DNA of 34,869 nucleotides from UBA1413 sp037447215. Lineage in GTDB: Bacteria > Bacteroidota > Bacteroidia > Bacteroidales > Prolixibacteraceae. A program made the translations under genes and the position numbers. The notes below the pieces were generated by a model, which worked only from the letters and a program-made list of their open reading frames with translations, had not been told where the DNA came from and ran no database searches. The stretch covers positions 1-34,869 of the forward strand of contig JBBIHB010000030.1 of assembly GCA_037447215.1 (NCBI GenBank), written 5' to 3'. Below, in pieces: positions 25,694 through 34,824 of this stretch. Each line of letters begins with the position of its first letter. Position 1 is the stretch's first letter.

Positions 25694-26869
25694 TTATTTT
25701 GATAAACGTGTTGTTTTTCTGACATATTTCCAGTAAATTTCCGGTACTTCCCCCTTTATGGCTTGCTTATAACTGTTATTGTTACATGCAAGTATCCAGT
25801 TCTCACCCTCTTGAGGGAAAAATTCAATCCACCATCGGTTGGTTGCAGGATGGTGGTAAAAAACCAAAGGTTCACTGTGATCCTCAACCTCGACAAAAAA
25901 ACGGGTAAACGACTCCTTACTGATTATTGGGTCTTCTTTGCGTCGCAGAAGTGTTCCTTCAAGAAAATACCAAACCATCTGAGCAGCTAAATGAGACGTG
26001 AAACCATTGGGATCGAGCTGCGGATTCACTTCAAAAAGGCCAAAAACTGTCAATCTGCTGCTTAAACCGGCATATCTTGAGATCAGGCAGGCTTCTTCGG
26101 CATAGAATCCATTGGGTGAAGCCTGATAATTGCCGGTTGAATCCGATTTCCTGACCGATGAAATATCAAAACTCAGAAAATGGGTATTCCTGATTAATGG
26201 TTCGATGCCTGCAACATTGTCCCTGAATGATCCTAATTGTATGTAATCAAACGTGTTCTGCCGTAAAAATTCAAAAAATGAAGGCGTTGCAAAATGTTTC
26301 TGGACCCCGATTAACTGCAGATGAAACAGTTTGGGATTTTCACGCAATATTTTGGAAATGAAATTGGATGCATTTGAAACTTCGCGTTCTTTTTTCAGGT
26401 CAATCCTCGAATCGGCAATTGTCAGGGTAAATTCTTTATATCCCTGAAATGCCCTGCAAATCCCAACAGTAAGGTCGTGGCCACCACCAATTACTATGGC
26501 AATTATTCCTGCTTCGGTAAAATAATCGGTAACATCGCGAAGTGCAAAGTATGTATCCTGCTCAGTTTTGCCTGCACGGAGGTTTCCTAAATCGATGATG
26601 TGAGAATTTGATTCAAAGCTACTTAATCCATAAAGGAACTTCCTTATTTCATCAGGGGCAAGGGCTGAGCCTTTATTCTGAGTTGAGCCGTCGTAAGTAA
26701 CCCCGAAAATGGCTGCAACAGGCTTTATAGGTTTTGGACCTGAAAAAGCCCGGGTTGATTTTTCAATTTGATATCCCAATGAATGCCTGCTGGACTTAAT
26801 ATTTTCCTGAAACTGTTCAAAATCAACAGGATCAAAATAGAGCAGAAGGTCACGGTTGTCGGGCTTCAT
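25694..26869 (-). CDS. Arginase-superfamily (formimidoylglutamase-like) protein with altered metal site
   Basis: A 391-residue member of the ureohydrolase fold (arginase, agmatinase, formimidoylglutamase). The GGGHD motif (H131) is intact, but DxHxD is D153-S-R155-I-D157 and SFDxD is D235-I-S237. In arginase these positions hold the two manganese ions: the A-site ligands (H, D, D, D) are present here, while His and Asp of the B site are Arg and Ser. About 100 extra residues follow the core. Hydrolase activity is doubtful; a regulatory or structural role is inferred. Its ATG overlaps the topA stop (ATGA), and the type IX operon begins 116 bp downstream. Confidence 0.82.
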   Translation of the reverse strand: MKPDNRDLLLYFDPVDFEQFQENIKSSRHSLGYQIEKSTRAFSGPKPIKPVAAIFGVTYDGSTQNKGSALAPDEIRKFLYGLSSFESNSHIIDLGNLRAGKTEQDTYFALRDVTDYFTEAGIIAIVIGGGHDLTVGICRAFQGYKEFTLTIADSRIDLKKEREVSNASNFISKILRENPKLFHLQLIGVQKHFATPSFFEFLRQNTFDYIQLGSFRDNVAGIEPLIRNTHFLSFDISSVRKSDSTGNYQASPNGFYAEEACLISRYAGLSSRLTVFGLFEVNPQLDPNGFTSHLAAQMVWYFLEGTLLRRKEDPIISKESFTRFFVEVEDHSEPLVFYHHPATNRWWIEFFPQEGENWILACNNNSYKQAIKGEVPEIYWKYVRKTTRLSK

Positions 26870-29193
26870 TTCTTTTTCCGTTTGGTTGCTTTAACACTCT
26901 CCTGAGTTATTTTCAGGCATTCTTCAAAGGAAAGTTCTTCGGCCTTTTTTCCTTTGGGTATTTTAAAATTGTTTTTATTGAATGATATATAAGGGCCCCA
27001 CCTTCCATTCAGTATTTTCATTTCCTGATTTTCTTCAAAAATCCGGATAATGGAATTCTTTTCTTTTTCCCTTTTGGCAAGAATCAACTCTATTGCCCTT
27101 GCAATATTCAGGTCGTACGGATCGTCGGTTTTTGCCAGGGAAACAAACTGGTTGTTATGACGCACATAAGGGCCGAACCGCCCTATTCCTATAGTTACTT
27201 TTTTATTTTCGAATTCACCAAGGTCCCGTGGCATCTTAAATAATTCAAGGGCTTCATCCATAGTTATGGTTTCGAGGTGCTGACCGGCTCTCAGGCTTGC
27301 AAACTGTGGTTTGTCGTCGTCATTGCCCGGTATGGATTCACCCAGTTGCGCAATGGGCCCAAACCGCCCTATTTTTACCGATACCTGTTTCCCTGTCGCA
27401 GGGTCGAAACCCAGTGTCCGCTCGCCTTTTGTTTTTTCCGATTTTTTGAGGGCATTGTCAATTTTTGAATGAAACGGATGATAAAACTCGTCAATTACCT
27501 CATTCCATATTCTTTTCCCTTCTGCTATTTCATCAAACTCCATTTCGACGAGTGCAGTAAAATTGTAATCCATAATTTCGTTAAAGTATTCAAGAAGGAA
27601 ATCGGTTACAACCATGCCAATATCGGTTGGGAAAAGTTTAGCTTTTTCGGTCCCTGTAATTTCTTTTTTTACTGCTTCGTGGATTTGTCCTTTAATAAGT
27701 TCGATCTGTAAAAAAGTCCTTTCTGTACCGGGCCGGTCTTCTTTAGAAACATAGTTCCGGTTCTGGATGGTTGAAATGGTAGGGGCGTAGGTCGATGGCC
27801 TGCCAATTCCAAGTTCCTCAAGTTTTTTAACCAGCGATGCCTCTGTATAGCGTGGAGGTCGCTGGGTAAATTTTTCAGTGGCTTGAACGATTTTAGTTTT
27901 CAAAACTGTATTGATTTTAAGGGGGGGTATAATTTCCTGGCTCCCCTGATTGCCGTCTTCCTCGTCAGTCGATTCCATATAAACTTTCAGGAACCCATCA
28001 AAAACTATCACCTCACCCGATGCTATAAATTTATCCTCTACAGTGGAGATATCAATGGTAACAGTTGTTTTTTCCAGTTCAGCATCGGCCATCTGAGAAG
28101 CAATAGTACGTTTCCATATCAAATCATATAGTTTTTTCTCCTGGGAAGTTCCATTGATGGTTTCCTGGTCGATATATGTTGGCCGAATGGCTTCGTGAGC
28201 TTCCTGTGCTCCCTTTGTTTTGGTTTTGTACTGACGTATTTTCAGGTATTTTTCCCCGTGAAGTTCAGTTATTTTTTTCGCAGCGGTATTTATGGCCAGC
28301 GACGATAGATTTACCGAATCGGTACGCATGTAGGTAATTTTCCCTACTTCATAGAGCCTTTGGGCAATACTCATGGTTTGCGATACCGAAAAACCAAGTT
28401 TCCGGCTTGCTTCCTGTTGCAGGGTAGAGGTAGTAAATGGGGTTGCAGGCGAACGTTTTGTCGGCTTTTTGGTTACATTGCCCACACTGAAACGGGCGTC
28501 CCTGCACTTTTCGAGAAAAGCCAGTGCTTCATTACGGGTATCAAACCTACGCGATAATTCAGCCTTGATTATTGTCGATTTTCCATCAGACGATTCAACC
28601 GAAAAACTTCCTGTTACCCTGAACGAAGAAGATGTGGTAAACCCGATAATGTCGCGTTCCCTTTCCACTATCAACCTCACAGCTACCGATTGTACCCTTC
28701 CTGCTGATAAGGATGGTTTCACTTTTTTCCACAAAACCGGTGAAATTTCAAACCCCACAATTCTGTCGAGTACACGACGTGCCTGTTGGGCATTAACAAG
28801 GTTTTCGTCAATCGCCCTTGGAGTTTTAAGGGCATTTAATATGGCATCTTTTGTAATTTCATGAAAGACAATCCTTTTTGTTTGTTCTTTTTTGAGGTTT
28901 AAAACTTCCTGAAGATGCCAGGCAATTGCCTCCCCTTCGCGGTCTTCGTCAGACGCCAACCAGATTTCGGTAGCCGATTTTGCGAGTTTTTTCAATTCGG
29001 AAACAACCTTTTTTTTGTCTTCCGAAATCACATACTGAGGTTTATAATTGTTGGCAATGTCAATGCCAAAATCTTTCTTGACCAGGTCCCGTATATGCCC
29101 CATACTTGAGGCAACCTTAAATTCTTTACCCAGAAACTTTTCAATGGTCTTTGCTTTTGCGGGCGATTCAACTATAACCAGATTTTCCTGCAT
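26866..29193 (-). CDS. topA: DNA topoisomerase I
   Basis: A 775-residue type IA topoisomerase that relaxes negative supercoils. Seen: N-terminal TOPRIM domain (VIVESPAKAKTIEKFLG; DEDREGEAIAWHL), the SAGRVQSVAVRLIVERERDI segment, and the active-site ITYMRTDS with Tyr288. Instead of C-terminal Cys4 zinc fingers it carries repeated GRFGP/GRWGP modules (KIGRFGPIAQLGE, GIGRFGPYVRHN, LNGRWGPYISFN), as in many Bacteroidota, and ends in a basic KRKKK tail. It is coupled to the downstream arginase-like gene by a 4-bp overlap. Confidence 0.96.
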   Translation of the reverse strand: MQENLVIVESPAKAKTIEKFLGKEFKVASSMGHIRDLVKKDFGIDIANNYKPQYVISEDKKKVVSELKKLAKSATEIWLASDEDREGEAIAWHLQEVLNLKKEQTKRIVFHEITKDAILNALKTPRAIDENLVNAQQARRVLDRIVGFEISPVLWKKVKPSLSAGRVQSVAVRLIVERERDIIGFTTSSSFRVTGSFSVESSDGKSTIIKAELSRRFDTRNEALAFLEKCRDARFSVGNVTKKPTKRSPATPFTTSTLQQEASRKLGFSVSQTMSIAQRLYEVGKITYMRTDSVNLSSLAINTAAKKITELHGEKYLKIRQYKTKTKGAQEAHEAIRPTYIDQETINGTSQEKKLYDLIWKRTIASQMADAELEKTTVTIDISTVEDKFIASGEVIVFDGFLKVYMESTDEEDGNQGSQEIIPPLKINTVLKTKIVQATEKFTQRPPRYTEASLVKKLEELGIGRPSTYAPTISTIQNRNYVSKEDRPGTERTFLQIELIKGQIHEAVKKEITGTEKAKLFPTDIGMVVTDFLLEYFNEIMDYNFTALVEMEFDEIAEGKRIWNEVIDEFYHPFHSKIDNALKKSEKTKGERTLGFDPATGKQVSVKIGRFGPIAQLGESIPGNDDDKPQFASLRAGQHLETITMDEALELFKMPRDLGEFENKKVTIGIGRFGPYVRHNNQFVSLAKTDDPYDLNIARAIELILAKREKEKNSIIRIFEENQEMKILNGRWGPYISFNKNNFKIPKGKKAEELSFEECLKITQESVKATKRKKK

Positions 29194-29221
29194 GGGATGA
29201 TCCTTTTTTAAAAAATTTGTG

Positions 29222-29254
29222 CAAAGTAAAGAAAATGAAAAGGTAAGTTCAAAA
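29222..29254 (-). promoter_or_regulatory. Candidate Bacteroidota promoter for topA
   Basis: On the minus strand TTTTG (29254-29250), 20 nt, then TTACTTTG (29229-29222), seven of eight matches to the -7 consensus. The first transcribed base would be about 20 nt before the topA ATG. Confidence 0.55.
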
Positions 29255-29370
29255 TTTAGTTTCTATTTTTTCGTTTTCTATTCTGTTGAAAATGATCATT
29301 TTGTTTTTAATTTTGCTTTTAAACTATTTAATCTTAAGCCGATATGATAAATTTAAGGCATAATTACGGG

Positions 29371-29378
29371 TATATTTG
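29371..29378 (+). promoter_or_regulatory. Candidate -7 element for the class A PBP gene
   Basis: TATATTTG matches TAnnTTTG exactly, 22 bp upstream of the ATG. No clear TTG is present at the -33 position. It is divergent from the topA promoter. Confidence 0.45.
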
Positions 29379-29400
29379 CACTTTCAAAAAGATTTGATTC

Positions 29401-31749
29401 ATGTTGGATAAAAAATCGGAATTTTCAAAATACATCAAGGTTTTCTGGTCGGCTTATCTTGTACTTGTATTATTTACTTTCATATTATTTTATGGCATAG
29501 CCAAAGGTTGGTTCGGGTTTATGCCAACTTTCGAAGACCTTGAAAATCCTGAAAGCATACTTGCTTCGCAGGTAATTTCATCAGATGACCGGTTATTAGG
29601 CACTTTTTTTACCGAAAACCGGACTTATGTTGGGTTCGATCAAATTCCGCCGGATCTTATCCAGGCACTTATTTCAACCGAAGACATCAGGTTTTTCAGG
29701 CATTCGGGCATCGATTTCAGGGGATTACTCAGGGTAATGAAAGGTATTCTGACGGGAGATACCAGTTCAGGTGGGGGAAGTACCATTTCGCAACAGTTGG
29801 CCAAAATGTTGTTCCCCCGCGAAAACTTTTCCGGGCTGGTCAGGATGGCTGTAAGGAAGTTCAGGGAATGGATTATAGCAGTTAAGCTCGAGAGGAGTTA
29901 TACCAAAGAAGAAATCATTACCATGTATTTGAACAAGTATGACTTTCTCAATTTGGCTGTGGGTATAAAGACAGCATCCAATGTTTATTTCAATTGTGAA
30001 CCTGATTCCCTTCATTTACACCAGGCTGCCATGTTGGTTGGCATGGCAAAAAACAGCGCATTGTATAACCCATTGCGCAGGGAGGAACTGACCCTTAACC
30101 GGCGAAATGTGGTGCTTTCGCAGATGCGAAAATATGGATTCATCAGCCGTGCAGAATTTGATTCCATGAAGATTTTGCCTTTAGACCTCGACTATCACAG
30201 AGTTGATTTTAAAAGGGGACTTGCCACCTACTTTCGCGAATATCTCAGGATTACAATGAATGCACCAGAGCCTGTCAGGGAGAGATATGCCTCATGGCAA
30301 TATCAGAAATTTATGGAAGACAGTACCGAATGGGCAACCAACCCTTTATACGGCTGGGCAAGAAAAAACCGGAAGGCAGATGGCTCTTCTTATGACCTGT
30401 ACCGTGACGGAATAAAAATATATACAACCATCGATTCACGTATGCAACGATATGCCGAAGAATCGCTTGCCAAACATCTGAGCGAAAACCTGCAGCCACT
30501 CTTCGACAGGAGGGTGCGTTCCCTGAAGAACCCGCCGTTTTCGAACAATATGACCGCATCCGAAATTGATGAAATCCTCAATCGGTCCATTCGGCAAACC
30601 GAACGTTTCAGGATTTTACTTGAAGCCGGAAAATCGAACGAAGAGATCATGGAAGAGTTTAGCAAACCGGTCGAAATGTCGATCTTCTCATGGAACGGTG
30701 CCATTGATACAATTATGTCGCCGATCGATTCTATCAAATGGTACCTCCGTTTTTTCCGGTCATCGTTTATGGCTATGGAAAATGGAAGCGGCATGGTAAA
30801 AGCATATGTGGGCGGCCCGAGCTACGAACATTTCATGTACGACATGGTTAAAGGTGGAAAACGGCAAGTTGGGTCAACCGTAAAACCATTTTTATATACC
30901 CTTGCCATGCAGAATGGCTTGACTCCCTGCACCAAAGTTCCCTATGTGAGGCAGCAGTTTGTTTTATGGGACGGATCAATCTGGGAACCCCGCGATGCAA
31001 GTACCGATGATGAATATTTCGGGAAAATGGTGACACTGAAATGGGGTCTGGCCAACTCTAAAAATATGATTTCTGCATGGGTAATGAAACAGTTCAACCC
31101 TCAGGCCGTTGTAGAGGTAATGAAAAAATTAGGAGTGTATTCGCCAATCGATCCGGTTCCCTCCATGTTTTTAGGAACCTCTGACATTACACTTTACGAG
31201 ATGGTAGGGGCATTTGCAACCTATGCAAACAAAGGTGTTTATATAAAGCCCTGGTTTGTTACCCATATAGAAGACCGGCATGGAAACCTGATTGCCAATT
31301 TTGTACCTAAACATTACGAAGCCCTGGATGAAAACACGGCCTTCCTGATGCTGAACCTGATGCAGGGTGTAGTTGATGCTGGTACTGGTGGCCGTCTCCG
31401 CAGCCGCGAGGGGTATGGACGTTTCAGTATGCCTATAGCAGGTAAAACCGGAACCACACAGAACCATTCCGATGGCTGGTTTATCGGGTCAACTCCTCAG
31501 CTAACAGCAGGAGTATGGACCGGGGCCGACCTGCGAAGCATTCATTTTACCGATATTGCTTCAGGTCAAGGGGCCAATATGGCGTTGCCCATATGGGGGT
31601 ATTTTATGAAAAAAGTCCTTGCCGATCCGACATTGGGAATCACCGAAGATGTGCAGTTTGAAAGTCCGGAAAATTTCAATATTAACCTCGATTGCAATGA
31701 GCCTGATCCTTTTCGCAGTACCGATAGGGACGAAGAAGATTTTTTCTGA
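29401..31749 (+). CDS. Class A penicillin-binding protein 1A (transglycosylase/transpeptidase)
   Basis: A 782-residue bifunctional peptidoglycan synthase anchored by one N-terminal helix (about 13-38). The GT51 glycosyltransferase domain shows STEDIRFFRHSGID with catalytic Glu94, GGSTISQQLAK, and RKFREWIIAVKLERSYTKEEIITMYLN. The transpeptidase domain shows SxxK at S492-T-V-K495, SxN at S553-K-N555 and KTG at K682-T-G684. It polymerises glycan strands and cross-links peptides in the periplasm. Length and motif order are standard. It stands alone, convergent with the next gene. Confidence 0.95.
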   Translation: MLDKKSEFSKYIKVFWSAYLVLVLFTFILFYGIAKGWFGFMPTFEDLENPESILASQVISSDDRLLGTFFTENRTYVGFDQIPPDLIQALISTEDIRFFRHSGIDFRGLLRVMKGILTGDTSSGGGSTISQQLAKMLFPRENFSGLVRMAVRKFREWIIAVKLERSYTKEEIITMYLNKYDFLNLAVGIKTASNVYFNCEPDSLHLHQAAMLVGMAKNSALYNPLRREELTLNRRNVVLSQMRKYGFISRAEFDSMKILPLDLDYHRVDFKRGLATYFREYLRITMNAPEPVRERYASWQYQKFMEDSTEWATNPLYGWARKNRKADGSSYDLYRDGIKIYTTIDSRMQRYAEESLAKHLSENLQPLFDRRVRSLKNPPFSNNMTASEIDEILNRSIRQTERFRILLEAGKSNEEIMEEFSKPVEMSIFSWNGAIDTIMSPIDSIKWYLRFFRSSFMAMENGSGMVKAYVGGPSYEHFMYDMVKGGKRQVGSTVKPFLYTLAMQNGLTPCTKVPYVRQQFVLWDGSIWEPRDASTDDEYFGKMVTLKWGLANSKNMISAWVMKQFNPQAVVEVMKKLGVYSPIDPVPSMFLGTSDITLYEMVGAFATYANKGVYIKPWFVTHIEDRHGNLIANFVPKHYEALDENTAFLMLNLMQGVVDAGTGGRLRSREGYGRFSMPIAGKTGTTQNHSDGWFIGSTPQLTAGVWTGADLRSIHFTDIASGQGANMALPIWGYFMKKVLADPTLGITEDVQFESPENFNINLDCNEPDPFRSTDRDEEDFF

Positions 31750-31755
31750 TCACTT

Positions 31756-31801
31756 AAAAAATGAATACTTTGAATAATTGGAAATCCATTTTTCAAAGTA
31801 T
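31756..31801. terminator. Bidirectional terminator between convergent genes
   Basis: ATACTTTGAA (31765-31774) and TTCAAAGTAT (31792-31801) form a perfect 10-bp stem with a 17-nt loop. On the minus strand it is followed, after 3 nt, by six T residues (31761-31756), making a good terminator for the small hypothetical gene, whose TGA stop lies inside one arm. In the plus direction the tail is only AATTATA, so it would be weaker for the PBP gene. Confidence 0.65.
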
Positions 31802-32293
31802 AATTATAGCAGCAATCAAAACAAGCAAAAGAATTACCATTGTAAATTGATTTCGAAGGGCTAAACCGAGGAGGATCAAAATTTCGACTTCATCGTTACA
31901 GGTCGAAAAAAGCTCAACTTCGCCTTTTTCGCGCACCATGAATTCGTTTGAAGTGAATGATATGATTTCGGTGCCGTTGAATTTCCATGCCCATGCCGAT
32001 TGCCAGAAATTCTTCATCTCCAGCTCAAACCTTTTTCCATTTACAACGACGTCGCTTCGGGGGTTGAACAGGTTGACAGTAAGTTTGGCAAGCAAAGCCT
32101 GTTTTTTTCCATCATATATTTCGAGCCGAGACGAAAGCAGGTCACGTTCAATATAATAGGTTTTACCCCTGAATTCACAGATAGCTTTGCCATTGAACAT
32201 GTTTTTCCATTGTATCAGGCCTATAATCTCTTCTTTCCTGAAAATATCGCAACGGGCTCCGAAAATGTTTTTGTTCCATTCCAGCGTTTCCAT
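31793..32293 (-). CDS. Hypothetical protein, possible Tubby/LURP-like fold with C-terminal membrane helix
   Basis: A 166-residue protein I do not recognise with certainty. Residues 1-125 are soluble and beta-rich, with repeating WKN.FNGKA, FRGKTYYIER, DLLSSRLEIYDGKK and VNGKRFELEMKNFWQSAWAWKFNGTEI strands, a pattern resembling LURP/Tubby-C-terminal-like proteins. Residues about 138-166 are strongly hydrophobic and form one or two helices at the very C-terminus, suggesting tail anchoring. It lies between rlmN (56 bp upstream) and the PBP gene (convergent). Function unknown. Confidence 0.7.
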   Translation of the reverse strand: METLEWNKNIFGARCDIFRKEEIIGLIQWKNMFNGKAICEFRGKTYYIERDLLSSRLEIYDGKKQALLAKLTVNLFNPRSDVVVNGKRFELEMKNFWQSAWAWKFNGTEIISFTSNEFMVREKGEVELFSTCNDEVEILILLGLALRNQFTMVILLLVLIAAIIIL

Positions 32294-32349
32294 GTTCTTT
32301 TGTCGAAAAATGTTGGAAGATAAAATTAGCGTTTAAAAATTAAATAATA

Positions 32350-33381
32350 TCATGCCTGAATGTTTTTAACCAATTCTTTTGTGGAAAGTAACCCACATGC
32401 TGCGTAAATATCCTGCCCGCGCGATGCCCTGATGGTGGTAAGTATTCCCTTTTCGTTGAGTTTGTCTTTAAACCGAAACAAGGTTTCATCATTACTTCCC
32501 CGAAGAGGTGTTCCGGGGATGGGATGAAACCTGATCAGGTTAATCCGGCATTTAACCCCATTCAGTATTCGTGCGAGTTCTTTGACATGTTTTTCGGTAT
32601 CGTTTAAATCTTCGAACATGATATATTCAAACGATACCCTTCTCTGGCGGCCGATATCCCAGTTCCTGATTTCGTTGATAACTTCCGAAATGGGGTAGGC
32701 TACCTGTACAGGCATCAGTTTTCTCCTTTCATCATCATAAGGCGTATGAAGGCTGACTGCAAGATGAGCCCCGCTTTTTTCGAGGAAAGTAACCATTCCT
32801 GGTATGATCCCGATGGTAGAAACGGTTATTCGGCGTGGGCTCATAGCATAACCCCATTCCGATGTGAGAATATCGAGGCTCTTTAAAACTTCATCAAGGT
32901 TGTCGAATGGCTCTCCCATTCCCATGTAAACGATGTTGGTTACTTCCGGAAACTCTTCGATGCTCCTGATCTGGTTTAATATTTCGCCGGCAGTAAGCTG
33001 TCCCTGAAATCCCTGTTTGCCGGTCATACAGAAAAGACACCCCATTTTGCATCCAACCTGTGAACTCACACAAACAGTAACCCTATCGTTCTCGGGGATC
33101 ATGGCAGTTTCGATGAACTTGCCACCTGATGCCGGGAACAGGTATTTTCGGGTACCATCAATACTTTTCTGAACTTTAACAGGTTCAGTTATTCCAATTA
33201 TAAAATTTTCGGACAAGGCTTCACGGGCTTTTTTCGATAGATTGGTCATTTCAGCTATTGAGGTTACATTTTTTTTGTATAGCCAATCAGAAATTTGCCT
33301 GGCTGTATAATTGGGGTAGTGCAATTTTTCTACTAATTCTTTTAGTTCTGAAATAGTTTTACCAAATAATGAATTTCTCAT
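32350..33381 (-). CDS. rlmN: 23S rRNA (adenine-2503) methyltransferase RlmN
   Basis: A 343-residue radical SAM enzyme that methylates C2 of A2503 in 23S rRNA and also modifies certain tRNAs. The SAM-cluster motif CKMGCLFC (C111, C115, C118) is intact, preceded by VCVSSQVG; MGMGEPFDN and RRITVSTIGIIPG follow. The C-terminal catalytic cysteine is present (AACGLL, Cys329). N-terminal helical domain and length are typical. It begins 14 bp after the end of the broken endonuclease gene. Confidence 0.96.
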   Translation of the reverse strand: MRNSLFGKTISELKELVEKLHYPNYTARQISDWLYKKNVTSIAEMTNLSKKAREALSENFIIGITEPVKVQKSIDGTRKYLFPASGGKFIETAMIPENDRVTVCVSSQVGCKMGCLFCMTGKQGFQGQLTAGEILNQIRSIEEFPEVTNIVYMGMGEPFDNLDEVLKSLDILTSEWGYAMSPRRITVSTIGIIPGMVTFLEKSGAHLAVSLHTPYDDERRKLMPVQVAYPISEVINEIRNWDIGRQRRVSFEYIMFEDLNDTEKHVKELARILNGVKCRINLIRFHPIPGTPLRGSNDETLFRFKDKLNEKGILTTIRASRGQDIYAACGLLSTKELVKNIQA

Positions 33382-33395
33382 AAAAGATTAGATAT

Positions 33396-34127
33396 TTACC
33401 TGCCAGAATTGTATTTCACGAGTTTATCCCAATCTATATTCCCTGAATCTGTACAAAAATCTATTCCAAACTCTATTGTAAATTTGTTTATCATTGCTGA
33501 ATATGAATTGAGAAAATCATCATTCTTTTGTTTTGCATTGTGCCCTAACGGTTTAATTAAGTCGAGGTAGAGATTATCGTCTCCAGAGATAAAACTCCAG
33601 AATTCTTGTCCACAAAGTTAAAAGTACTCGCCTTTATCTTGATTTGAATCTCGTCCATAACAACAACCATTAATTGCGTTAACCCGAATTCCCGAATTGC
33701 TTGTTCTTAGCGTTCGTTTTGCTGCTATAAAATCAGATTTCATTTTTTCGATCTGGCTACTATTACCCCAGTTCGGGCCAGATTTAATATTTACAATATA
33801 GCGCGTTCCATCTTTGTCTAACTCAAGGTCAATACCTTTTATTCCAGATTTCCAACCATTATAAACCTGCATATTAATATGAATAGCCAAACCTTCAAGC
33901 CAATCACCAAAAATTGTTTCTTCTTTTGAGGAAATGTATGCATCTGTCAAACTTTTTATAATAGAGTCTGCAGTAAGAAGGTGTTTCGCCTTAAAAAGAT
34001 AAGGATTTTTCTTTTCTAAAACAGTTTTAAGCTTTAATTTCTCTAATCCTTGGATACGTTTTTTATGAAACGTACCAATATTGTTTCGAATATATTCCGC
34101 CACATCTTCAAGATCGAGTTTTTTCAT
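33396..34127 (-). pseudogene. PmeII-family type II restriction endonuclease, interrupted by an in-frame stop
   Basis: The first 169 codons (34127-33618) match PmeII-family endonucleases: HKKRIQGLEKLKLKTVL..KNPYLFKAKHL, FGDWLEGLAI, GIDLEL and the PD-(D/E)xK-type core YIVNIKSGPNWGNSSQ. The frame then meets TAA (33620-33618) after GEYF. Without any frame change the next 73 codons continue the family: CGQEFWSFISGDDNLYLDLIKPLG, ending at a second TAA (33398-33396). Full length would be about 243 residues, as expected. A single base change (for example AAA Lys to TAA) explains the break. The catalytic core is upstream of the stop, but the conserved C-terminal third is lost. Its start overlaps the methyltransferase 3' end by 20 bp. 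A sequencing or assembly error is the main alternative. Confidence 0.82.
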
Positions 34128-34824
34128 AATTCATCTCAGGATCAAATAAAACATATTGTACAGGTTCTGTTTGTTTTTTTATCATTTCGTAATATTCAGG
34201 TATTATCTCAATACCAATTGAATTGCGATTCATTTTTTGACTTGCAATATTGGTAGTGCCTGATCCTGCAAATGGATCAAGTACCCAATCTCCTGGCTTG
34301 GTAAAAAGTTTGATAAACCATTCTGGAATGCCTTCTGGGAAGGCTGCACTATGGTTTTTGTTGTTACATTCAGTTGCCAAATGAAGTACATTTGTTGGAT
34401 AGGCAAATTCTCTTTGCATCCAATTTGAGATATTTTTTCCAAAACCACTTCCTACTTTTGAATTATCTCTTATTTTATCTGTCTCGCTCAAATTTTTCAA
34501 TCGTGATTTTGTCCAATCACCCATTGGCACCATAACTTTTTCTTGATACATGGTGAATTGCTTTTGTTTATTGAATTGTAGTAATCGCTCCCATGCATCT
34601 CTAAACCTATTTGGCCATTTGCCAGGATAACAATTCTTTTTATGCCATATAAACTCTTCTGTCCATAACCATCCTTGTTTCCGCATTTCCAAAATCATCT
34701 CTATAACATAGGTGCTTCTCTCACCATCGATTACTTTCTCTTTAATATTTAATACAAATGTGCCTGATGGTTTAAGTACTCGAAAAAGTTCCTCTGAAAT
34801 TGGTAAGTACCATTCTACTGTCAT
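34108..34824 (-). pseudogene. DNA methyltransferase (N4/N6, beta-type order) missing its N-terminus
   Basis: A 238-residue piece of a site-specific DNA methyltransferase, partner of the adjacent endonuclease. Seen: ISEELFRVLKPSGTFVLNIKEKV, a long middle region with CYPGKWPNRFRDAWERLL and YPTNVLHLATECNNKNHSA, and the AdoMet-binding end WVLDPFAGSGTTNIA...GIEI. The catalytic (D/S)PPY motif, which in this motif order lies some 30-60 residues before the retained start, is absent. The upstream frame meets TGA (34833-34831) and the 45 bases to the window edge do not encode it in any frame. It is probably inactive, truncated by a rearrangement near 34820-34835; a missing start outside the window is not possible in this frame. 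Confidence 0.75.
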
